A DNA stretch of 57,155 bases from positions 1 to 57,155 of the forward strand of contig JAFGSI010000022.1 in NCBI GenBank assembly GCA_016934715.1, read 5' to 3'. Made by a program: the position numbers and the translations under genes. The stretch comes from Anaerolineales bacterium. GTDB taxonomy: Bacteria > Chloroflexota > Anaerolineae > Anaerolineales > Villigracilaceae. Below, piece after piece: positions 50,624-57,155 of this stretch. Numbering within the stretch: the first letter of the stretch is position 1; every line of letters begins with the position of its first letter. The notes under the pieces were generated by a model, which ran no database searches, had not been told where the DNA came from, and saw nothing but the letters and a program-made list of their open reading frames with translations.

Positions 50624-52360
50624 ATGCTGAAAGAACTGCACATCCAAAATTTCGCCATCATCGACCAGATCGCGCTGGAATTCGGTCCCGGTCTGTTGAT
50701 CTTCACCGGAGAGACCGGCGCCGGGAAATCGATCATCATGGACGCCGTGGAAATGCTGCTCGGCGGCCGGGCCGATGCCACCGTGATCCGCACCGAGGCG
50801 GACCTGGCGCGGGTGGAGGGCACCTTCAAGCTGGCCGGGGCCGAAAAGGCCGCCGCGCATGTCATCCTCCAGCGCGAGGAGCTGCTCGATGATCCCAACT
50901 ACGTGACCCTCAGCCGCGAGATCCGCCGCGAGGGCCGCCACACCGCGAGGGTCAACGGCCGGACCGTCAGCCTGGCGCTGTTGAAGGAGCTCGGCGAACT
51001 GCTGGTCGACATCCACGGGCAGTCGGAGCACCTCTCTCTGCTCAAGGTCAGCGCCCACCTGGACCTGCTCGACCGCTACGCCGATGCCGGGACCGTCCTG
51101 TCCGCCTACCGCAAGGCGTACCAGCAGCTGCTTGCCATCCGCAAAGAACTGCACGAGCTGCGCCAGGCCCAGGCCGATGCCGAGCGCCGGACCGAGATGC
51201 TGACCTTCCAGGCCGAGGAGATCGAAGCTGCCAGGCTCAAGCCTGGCGAGGACGATGAACTGCGCCAGGAGCGCGACCGGCTGGCCAATGCCGAAGCCCT
51301 GGCTTCGCTGGCCCAGCAGGCCCTGACCGTCCTGGACGAGGGCACGCCCGAGTCCCCGGCCGCCACCGACCTGATCGGCGAGGCCTCCCAGGCGCTGGCC
51401 AAGCTGGGCGGCATCGACACCACCCAGAATCCCCTGGCCGAACGAGCTGCCCTGCTGGAAGAGAACCTGGCCGACCTGGCCCACAGCCTGCGCGACTACA
51501 TCGAGGGGGTGGAATACAACCCCAAGCGGCTGGAAGCGGTCGAGGAGCGTCTTGACCTGATCAACCGCCTGGGCCGCAAGTACGGCGGAACGATCCCGGG
51601 TATCCTTGCCTTTGGCACGGATGCCCGCAAGCAGCTCGAGACGATCACCACCGCCACCGAACGGATCGCCGAACTGGAGGCCGCCGAAGGGAGCGCGGCT
51701 TCCGAGCTGGCCGAGCGCGGCCTGGCCCTGTCTGACAGGCGCCGCCAGGCCGGCGAAGAGATGAGCAAGGCGATCGAGGCCGAACTCGACGATCTGCGCA
51801 TGGCCTCGGCCCGCTTCGCGGTCGACTTCCAGCGCAAGGCCGATCCCAACGGCGTTCCGCTGCCGGACGGCGAGCGGGCCGCCTTTGACGCCAACGGCCT
51901 CGACCGGATCGAATTCCTGGTGGCCCCCAACCAGGGCGAGGGGCTCAAGCCGCTGGCCAAGGTGGCCTCTGGCGGGGAGACCTCGCGCCTGATGCTGGCC
52001 CTCAAGAACGTCCTGGCCCGGGCCGACGAGGTCCCGACCCTGATCTTCGATGAGATCGACCAGGGCATCGGCGGACGCGTCGGCGGGACGGTCGGCGAGA
52101 AACTGTGGAATCTGGGGAAGGCCCATCAGGTGCTGGTCATCACCCACCTGCCGCAGCTGGCCGCCTTCGGCGACAGCCACTATCAGGTCCAGAAGGTCGT
52201 CGAGGAGGGCCGCACCCTGACCCGGGTGGCCGGCCTGAGTGGGGAGCCGCGCACCATCGAACTGGCCCAGATGCTCGGTGAGGTCACCGAAGGCACCATC
52301 CGCTCTGCCCACGACATCCTGCAATCGGCGCAGAATTTCAAAAGCGGGAAGAAATCGTGA
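50624..52360 (+). CDS. recN: DNA repair protein RecN
   Basis: 578 aa. SMC-like ATPase: N-terminal LKELHIQNFAIIDQIALEF and Walker A FTGETGAGKSIIMDAVEMLL. A coiled coil (ELRQAQADAERRTEMLTFQA) is in the centre. C-terminal signature ASGGETSRLMLALKNVLA, Walker B LIFDEIDQGIGGRVG and the distal His in VITHLPQLAAFGD. It acts in double-strand-break repair. Full length for the family (about 550-580). Last gene of the nadK operon. Confidence 0.96.
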   Translation: MLKELHIQNFAIIDQIALEFGPGLLIFTGETGAGKSIIMDAVEMLLGGRADATVIRTEADLARVEGTFKLAGAEKAAAHVILQREELLDDPNYVTLSREIRREGRHTARVNGRTVSLALLKELGELLVDIHGQSEHLSLLKVSAHLDLLDRYADAGTVLSAYRKAYQQLLAIRKELHELRQAQADAERRTEMLTFQAEEIEAARLKPGEDDELRQERDRLANAEALASLAQQALTVLDEGTPESPAATDLIGEASQALAKLGGIDTTQNPLAERAALLEENLADLAHSLRDYIEGVEYNPKRLEAVEERLDLINRLGRKYGGTIPGILAFGTDARKQLETITTATERIAELEAAEGSAASELAERGLALSDRRRQAGEEMSKAIEAELDDLRMASARFAVDFQRKADPNGVPLPDGERAAFDANGLDRIEFLVAPNQGEGLKPLAKVASGGETSRLMLALKNVLARADEVPTLIFDEIDQGIGGRVGGTVGEKLWNLGKAHQVLVITHLPQLAAFGDSHYQVQKVVEEGRTLTRVAGLSGEPRTIELAQMLGEVTEGTIRSAHDILQSAQNFKSGKKS

Positions 52361-52387
52361 CCCTCTCCGCCTGAACGGAGCCCATGG

Positions 52388-55300
52388 ATGCTGTACATCC
52401 GGCTGCTCGGCCCGCCGCTGATCGAGCACGACGAACAGCCGCTGCGAATCCAGCGCCGCATCCCGCGCGCCCTGCTCTTCTACCTGGCCGCCGTCGGTGC
52501 CCCGGTGGCGCGTGGCGAACTGATCTTCCTCTTCTGGCCGGAGGAGGAAGATGAAAAGGCGCGCGAACATCTGCGCGATAACCTGGCCAAACTGCGTGCC
52601 GCCCTCCCTGACCCTAACCTGATCCAGACCACCCCGGATACGATCGGCCTTGAGTTCGCTCACGTCTCGGTGGACGTGTTGAATTTTCGCCGCCTGCTGC
52701 ACCAGATCGGCAGCCTGCCGCGCCACCAGACCACCAGCGGGCTGCTCCCGGCAGCCGCCTACTACGCCCTGACCGAGGCCGTGCGGCTGTGGCGGGCCAA
52801 CAACTTCCTGGCTGGCAGCGCGCTCTCGATCTCGGCCAGCCTGGACGAGTGGCTCTCGCGCACCGATCATCTTCTCCAGACCGATTTCCAGCGCGCCCTC
52901 GAGCGCCTGGCCGAGCATGAACTCCTGGCGGGAAATTTCGAAAAGGCCCTGCAGTGGCTGCAGCGGGCCAGTGACATAGACCCATATAATGAAGAACTGC
53001 ACCTACAGCGGCTCAAGGCGATGCTCAACATGGGCGCCTACCGGGAGGCCCTGCAGCACATCACCGACCTGCGCCAGCTGCTCAAGCAGGATCTGGGCAT
53101 CGATCCCGGCGAGGCGATCCTGCAGGTGGAGCGGCGCCTGACCCTTGTCACACGTCCCTTGACCAGCACCAGCAAGGCCTCCTGGCCGCTGCGCCCCACC
53201 GTCCAGATCCCCTTCGTCGGCCAGAACGAAAACCTGGACCAACTGCAGGGCGCCTTCCGCAAAGGCGGCGGGGTGATCCTGTTCGGCGAGGCCGGGGCCG
53301 GCAAGACCCGCCTGGTCCAGGAGTTCTACCAGCGCCTGGGCTCACCGCCGCGCCTGCTGATCGGCTCCTGCCGTCCGACCGAGTCCAACCTGCCCTACCA
53401 ACCCTGGGTCGAGATGCTGCGCCGCGACATCGGCCGGGACGAATGGATGCGCCTGCCGTCCGTCTGGGCCAGCCAGCTCTCGGTGCTGGTTCCCGAACTG
53501 GTCTCGCTGCGCACCGACTTGCCGCCCACGCCGGATGCCAGTTCGGACCAGATGCGGGCCGTCCTGTTCGAGGCGATCCGCAGCCTGCTGGAGACGATCA
53601 TCGAGAACTGGCCGGTCCTGGTCTTCATCGACAACGTCCACTGGGGGGATGAGGCCTCACTCGACGTCCTGGCCTACCTGCTAGAACACGGCGTCTTCGC
53701 CTCCGGCAACGGGCTGCTGGTCATGGCCGCCCGCAGCGAGGAGGCCAACCCCTTCCTCGACCGCCTGCTGCTTTCGTCCTCCCCCGCCCTGCGCGTCCAG
53801 ACCCTGGAAGTCAGCCGTCTCAAGGCGGAGGATGTCGCCGAACTGTCCCACCATTTTCTCGGCCAGCGGCCTCCGCAGAGGCTGCTCGACCGCCTGACCG
53901 CGGACACCGGCGGGAATCCGTTCTTCCTGCTCGAGACCCTGCAGGTGATGAGCGAGAGAGCTCCCGAACTGGACCTGAATGCAGTCGAGACCCTGCCCAT
54001 GGCCGGCAGCGTTCATCAGTTGATCCAGAGCCGCCTGCAGCGCCTGGCGGCCCCGACGCGCGACCTGCTCATGGCCGCCGCTGTGCTGGGCAACGAGTTC
54101 GAGGTCGCCGTGCTGGAGAAGGTGACCAGCGCCGCGCCCGAGCAGATCGCCCTGGCCCTGGAGGAACTCGAGAACACCCGCCTGCTGCTCAGCGCCAGCG
54201 ACGGGTCCGAGTTGAGGTATCTCTTCGTCCACGAGAAGATCCGGGAGAGCATCCTGCAGGAGGTCAGCCCGGCGCGCAAGCGTGTCCTGCACGCGCGCGT
54301 GGCGCGCGCCCTGGCCAGCCACTTCGTCACCCAGAAGGACCGCTTCGCGGCGCTCCTGGCCTCGCACTACGAGGAAGCAGGGGCCTTCCCCGAGGCCTTC
54401 GACTTCTGGGTCCAGGCCGGACAATACGCCCAGAGACTGTCGTCGTTCAACGATGCCAGAGCAGCCTTCAGCCGCGCCGAGCGCCTGATCCCACGCAGTG
54501 ACACATTCAGCGACGAGGAGATCAATCGCCTGTACACCGAATGGGGCGAGATGCTCTATGAGATCAACGACCCCACGACTCTGCGCCGCATCAACCAGAC
54601 CCTGATGCGCATCGCCACCGAGCGGCGCAGCGACCTGCTGATCGGAAAAGCCCTCGACGGATTGGCCCAGGCAGAGTTCACCGACTACAACTTCGAGGCC
54701 GGCCTGGAATACGCCAACCAGGCCCTGCCGCACCTGATGAACACCACCAACCTGTACAGCCAGATGGAGGCCCTGACCCACCGCGGCCTGTTCCTGTACA
54801 TGCTCAACCGCATCGACGATGCCCAGGAAGTCTTCCGCGAGGCTCTCGTCCTGGTCCCTGAAACAGACGACCCGCTGCTGCTGCGAGCCCGCGGGCATGC
54901 CAACTACCGCATGGCGATGGCCTACATCCTGACCGGCTGGCCGAAAGAGGCCCAGCGCTATGGGGAACAGTCGCTGCGTGACTACACCCAGGCCGGCCGC
55001 CTTTACGGGCAGGTTGCCGCCCACGTGGTCCTCAGCCAGGCGAGCCATTCACTGGGCGACTTCGCCACGGGCTACCGGATCGCCCGGGAGGGGATCGCCC
55101 TGGCCGAGCGCATTGCTGCCTGGCGCATGCTCGGCAACCTGCACATCTGCTGCTCCATGCATCAACTCGATCTGGGCCAGCTGGGCCCGGCCTGGGAATC
55201 GGCCCAGAAAGCCGCTGCGCTGGGAACTCGCTACCATCACAATGATCTCATCTCGGACGCCTGCCGCGCCTGCGGCGACATCTATCGTCATCTGGGTGAT

Positions 55301-55894
55301 TTCGACCAGGCCGTGAGCCATTACAAGGAGGGGGTCGAATCCAGTGGTAAGCACTTCGCCGGCACGGAAAACCTTCTCCGCATGGGCTTCGCCCTGCTGC
55401 AAAAGGGCGAAGCCATCGGCGAATCCTATTTCCAGCAGGCCCTGCGTCGCGCCACCCAAATGCGCCAGGGGATGGTCACCTTCTACGCCCAGGGAGCGCA
55501 GCTCCTCGTTCAGGCCGGGCGCAGACAGTTCGAGACGATCAAGAAAGAATTGAAGGGTTTCCGCCAGGAAGCCAGCACGCGCGGCTGGCAATTGTCGCTG
55601 CTGCTCGCCGACTATGTGGAGGCCCTGACCGAATATGACCTGGAAAACCTCACCATGGCCGAGATGCGCTGCCGGAGCATGATCCAGGCCGGGCTGGCGA
55701 TGAGCTGTCCGCGGGCCGAACTGCGCGGCCTGATCCTGCTGACCCACATGCTGCGCGAATTGAAGCGCCCAACCTGGGAAGCGGACGAACGCATTCAGGC
55801 CATCCTGGCCAATATGGAGGCCAGCGTGGCCGAGACACCGCTCAAGGAGGCCTGGCGGGAGTATCGCAACCAGGTCCTGGCCGCCCTGGGCTGA
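52388..55894 (+). CDS. BTAD-AAA-TPR transcriptional regulator (SARP/LuxR-like large ATPase)
   Basis: 1168 aa. The N-terminal winged-helix-like part (IRLLGPPLIEHDEQPLRIQR; RALLFYLAAVGAPVARGELI; LRDNLAKLRAAL) is followed by a bacterial transcriptional activator domain at about 95-245 (RADNFL-type WRANNFLAGSAL; LQWLQRASDIDPYNEELHLQ). The AAA domain has Walker A LFGEAGAGKTRLVQEF at about 300 and Walker B VLVFIDNVHWGDEASLDVLA. The last 500 residues are TPR-like repeats. It has no C-terminal LuxR HTH. It is probably a large signal-integrating activator; targets are unknown. It lies 27 nt after recN. Confidence 0.9.
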   Translation: MLYIRLLGPPLIEHDEQPLRIQRRIPRALLFYLAAVGAPVARGELIFLFWPEEEDEKAREHLRDNLAKLRAALPDPNLIQTTPDTIGLEFAHVSVDVLNFRRLLHQIGSLPRHQTTSGLLPAAAYYALTEAVRLWRANNFLAGSALSISASLDEWLSRTDHLLQTDFQRALERLAEHELLAGNFEKALQWLQRASDIDPYNEELHLQRLKAMLNMGAYREALQHITDLRQLLKQDLGIDPGEAILQVERRLTLVTRPLTSTSKASWPLRPTVQIPFVGQNENLDQLQGAFRKGGGVILFGEAGAGKTRLVQEFYQRLGSPPRLLIGSCRPTESNLPYQPWVEMLRRDIGRDEWMRLPSVWASQLSVLVPELVSLRTDLPPTPDASSDQMRAVLFEAIRSLLETIIENWPVLVFIDNVHWGDEASLDVLAYLLEHGVFASGNGLLVMAARSEEANPFLDRLLLSSSPALRVQTLEVSRLKAEDVAELSHHFLGQRPPQRLLDRLTADTGGNPFFLLETLQVMSERAPELDLNAVETLPMAGSVHQLIQSRLQRLAAPTRDLLMAAAVLGNEFEVAVLEKVTSAAPEQIALALEELENTRLLLSASDGSELRYLFVHEKIRESILQEVSPARKRVLHARVARALASHFVTQKDRFAALLASHYEEAGAFPEAFDFWVQAGQYAQRLSSFNDARAAFSRAERLIPRSDTFSDEEINRLYTEWGEMLYEINDPTTLRRINQTLMRIATERRSDLLIGKALDGLAQAEFTDYNFEAGLEYANQALPHLMNTTNLYSQMEALTHRGLFLYMLNRIDDAQEVFREALVLVPETDDPLLLRARGHANYRMAMAYILTGWPKEAQRYGEQSLRDYTQAGRLYGQVAAHVVLSQASHSLGDFATGYRIAREGIALAERIAAWRMLGNLHICCSMHQLDLGQLGPAWESAQKAAALGTRYHHNDLISDACRACGDIYRHLGDFDQAVSHYKEGVESSGKHFAGTENLLRMGFALLQKGEAIGESYFQQALRRATQMRQGMVTFYAQGAQLLVQAGRRQFETIKKELKGFRQEASTRGWQLSLLLADYVEALTEYDLENLTMAEMRCRSMIQAGLAMSCPRAELRGLILLTHMLRELKRPTWEADERIQAILANMEASVAETPLKEAWREYRNQVLAALG

Positions 55895-55938
55895 GTTTTG
55901 TCTACATTTTGTCCACGCCCCTTTGCTACAATGCGAGC

Positions 55939-56030
55939 ATCAAAGTCATCTGGGGCGCGGAATTAGGGGTTCCGTGCAGATGCAGAAGCCGGTTGCTGCG
56001 GGGATAACGCACCCGGCTTCTGCATTTCTC
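55939..56030 (+). ncRNA. Possible small RNA ending in a strong terminator hairpin
   Basis: TACAAT at 55927-55932 would start a transcript near 55939. It can form one hairpin (GCGCGGAA with TTCCGTGC, one G-U) and then a 13-bp perfect stem (55980-55992 with 56013-56025) followed by TTTCTCTT. The hairpin may simply be the terminator of the upstream regulator gene. No known RNA family is recognised. Confidence 0.3.
55980..56030 (+). terminator. Intrinsic terminator after the BTAD-ATPase gene
   Basis: 13-bp perfect stem, 20-nt loop, followed by a T-rich run. It lies 85 nt past the stop codon and just upstream of the tRNA-Arg promoter. Confidence 0.6.
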
Positions 56031-56059
56031 TTGACCAGCGTTCGATTGTGGATTAAAAT
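56031..56059 (+). promoter_or_regulatory. Promoter of tRNA-Arg
   Basis: TTGACC (56031-56036), a 17-bp spacer, TAAAAT (56054-56059), then 20 nt to the tRNA. A near-consensus housekeeping sigma promoter. Confidence 0.7.
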
Positions 56060-56079
56060 CCCTGCACTCCACACCCATT

Positions 56080-56156
56080 GCCCCTTTAGCTCAGTGGATC
56101 AGAGCGTTTGGTTGCGGACCAAAAGGCCGCGTGTTCGAGTCACGCAAGGGGCGCCA
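56080..56156 (+). tRNA. tRNA-Arg (anticodon GCG)
   Basis: Cloverleaf: acceptor GCCCCTT/AAGGGGC, D-stem GCTC/GAGC, anticodon stem TTTGG/CCAAA with loop TTGCGGA (anticodon GCG at 56114-56116, reads CGC), T-stem GCGTG/CACGC with TTCGAGT loop, discriminator G and an encoded CCA. GCG is less common than ACG for this family box in bacteria. Confidence 0.95.
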
Positions 56157-56158
56157 CA

Positions 56159-56188
56159 GAAGCGGGTTCACCCGCTTCTTTTCTTTCT
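56159..56188 (+). terminator. Intrinsic terminator of tRNA-Arg
   Basis: A 9-bp perfect stem (56159-56167 with 56170-56178) on a two-base loop, followed by TTTTCTTTCTT, three bases after the CCA end. Confidence 0.85.
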
Positions 56189-56197
56189 TGAGGCCCG

Positions 56198-57001
56198 ATG
56201 GACAAACGCCAGATCCTGCTGACCAATGACGACGGCATCCTCTCCCCTGGCCTGTGGGCCGCGGCGGACGCGCTCTCGGACCTCGGGCACGTCACCGTGG
56301 TCGCCCCACGCGACCAGTCCTCGGGGATGGGCCGCAGCCTGCCGTCGACCTCCGACGGCCTGATCCAGCCCGAGGTCCTGACCGTGCGCGGCCAGGAGTG
56401 GACCATCTACGCCGTCGGCGGGAGCCCGGCCCAGGCAGTCCTGCACGGCGTGTTCGAGATCCTGCAGCGCAAGCCCGACCTGGTCGTCTCGGGCATCAAC
56501 TACGGCGAGAACGTCGCCGCCAACATCACCATCTCGGGGACGGTCGGGGCCGCCATGGAGGCCGCCGGGATGGGCATCCCGGCCCTGGCGATGTCTCTCG
56601 AAACAGGCGCTGAACATCACCTGTCCTACTCACGGGAGGTGGATTTCTCAGCCGCGGCCCACTTCGCCGCCCACTTCGCCCGCCTGCTGCTCGAGAAGCG
56701 CCTGCTTCCAGGCATCGACCTGATCAAGGTCGACGTGCCGTCTGACGCAACCGCCCAAACGCCCTGGCAGATCACCCGCCTGTCACGCCAGAGTTACTTC
56801 GTCCCCGCGCCCCCCAAAAGGACCTCCTGGGATGAACCCGAGACCATCGGCTACCGGGAGCAGGCCAACCTGGACTGCGAACCCGACAGCGACGTCTACG
56901 TCCTGCGGGTGCTGAGGCAGGTGGCGGTCACCCCGCTGACACTGGACATGACCGCCCGCGTCGACCTGCAGGGCTTCGAAGAGCAGCTGCGTTCCGATTG
57001 A
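56198..57001 (+). CDS. surE: 5'/3'-nucleotidase SurE
   Basis: 267 aa. SurE signature ILLTNDDGILSPGLWAAADA at the N-terminus (metal-binding DD), then VTVVAPRDQSSGMGRSLPST, VVSGINYGENVAANITISGT and VGAAMEAAGMGIPALAMS. It dephosphorylates nucleoside monophosphates and is linked to stress survival. The ATG has TGAGG upstream. The stop codon lies inside the -35 box of the tRNA-Lys promoter. Confidence 0.95.
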   Translation: MDKRQILLTNDDGILSPGLWAAADALSDLGHVTVVAPRDQSSGMGRSLPSTSDGLIQPEVLTVRGQEWTIYAVGGSPAQAVLHGVFEILQRKPDLVVSGINYGENVAANITISGTVGAAMEAAGMGIPALAMSLETGAEHHLSYSREVDFSAAAHFAAHFARLLLEKRLLPGIDLIKVDVPSDATAQTPWQITRLSRQSYFVPAPPKRTSWDEPETIGYREQANLDCEPDSDVYVLRVLRQVAVTPLTLDMTARVDLQGFEEQLRSD

Positions 57002-57026
57002 CGGGGGGGAAGGGGCGTGTTAAAAT
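56998..57026 (+). promoter_or_regulatory. Promoter of tRNA-Lys
   Basis: TTGACG (56998-57003), 17-bp spacer, TAAAAT (57021-57026). The same spacing and -10 sequence as the tRNA-Arg promoter. Confidence 0.7.
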
Positions 57027-57039
57027 GGCGTCCGCACAC

Positions 57040-57111
57040 GGGCGCGTAGCTCAACGGCAGAGCAGTGGCCTTTTAAGCCATTGGTTGAGAGTTCGAATCT
57101 CTCCGCGCTCA
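57040..57111 (+). tRNA. tRNA-Lys (anticodon TTT)
   Basis: Acceptor GGGCGCG/CGCGCTC (one G-U), D-stem GCTC/GAGC, anticodon stem GTGGC/GCCAT with loop CTTTTAA (anticodon TTT), T-stem GAGAG/CTCTC with TTCGAAT loop, discriminator A. CCA is not encoded. Confidence 0.95.
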
Positions 57112-57155
57112 CTCAGTATATATAGGGGATTTGTTACTACTCAGCCTATTTGAGA

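Noticed and set aside
57108-57125. Second PadR-like site (ACTCAGTATATATA) after tRNA-Lys
   Set aside because: It matches only part of one arm and the centre of the 8586-8625 palindrome, has no second arm, and overlaps the tRNA end.

Overview
The window reads as a chromosomal segment of a high-GC member of the Chloroflexota, most likely Anaerolineae-like. This is inferred from gene content, not from a marker phylogeny: many membrane Ser/Thr kinases with FGE-sulfatase or beta-propeller ectodomains, a UspA-GpgS fusion, a BTAD-ATPase-TPR regulator, an M42 peptidase, and several TATAAT boxes placed almost on the start codon. Nearly everything from 0.6 to 48 kb is on the minus strand, except a selenocysteine-type peroxiredoxin at 8.7 kb. 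From 48.4 kb to the end the genes are on the plus strand.

Layout. 0.1-5 kb: an Rhs-core relic and two kinase-FGE receptor genes (A, B) separated by the 5' end of a reverse transcriptase. 5-8.6 kb: a hairpin-rich gap, a small HExxH membrane protein and a padR-ABC exporter operon with a palindromic operator. 8.7-9.5 kb: a Prx-Grx fusion with an in-frame UGA at the peroxidatic cysteine and a SECIS-like hairpin. 9.6-16.3 kb: a glucosylglycerate-type compatible-solute cluster (GH13_18 phosphorylase, two GT4 enzymes, UspA-GpgS, histidine phosphatase). 16.6-19 kb: a PIG-V-like membrane protein and Dus.

19.3-28.8 kb is an accessory region. In transcription order it holds a WXG100-C39 protease, an EspG-like protein, a kinase with a PD40 propeller (F), kinase-FGE genes E and D, a kinase-less FGE remnant (C), and a second, decayed RT 5' end. 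The last 24 codons of the FGE domains of B, C and D vary almost only at codon positions 1 and 2, with third bases kept. That is the mark of adenine-templated diversification by a diversity-generating retroelement (DGR), but no template repeat or intact RT is in the window. A kinase relic lies at 28.5 kb.

28.8-39.8 kb is a tight six-gene minus-strand cluster that I cannot match to a named system: a membrane-anchored ATPase, an ATPase with a C-terminal winged helix, a third ATPase, a NACHT-like ATPase, a 1162-aa STAND-TPR protein and a radical SAM/SPASM enzyme. With the neighbouring WXG100/kinase/DGR-type genes it is the best candidate here for an undescribed signalling or conflict system.

39.9-57.1 kb is mostly housekeeping: msrA, clpC, a MazG-like gene, wecB, an M42 peptidase, a Crp/Fnr regulator and an MBL hydrolase, then on the plus strand a split membrane Cas4-like nuclease, nadK, a B-box membrane protein, recN, a BTAD regulator, tRNA-Arg(GCG), surE and tRNA-Lys(TTT). 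All readings are by eye; no search or alignment program was run.
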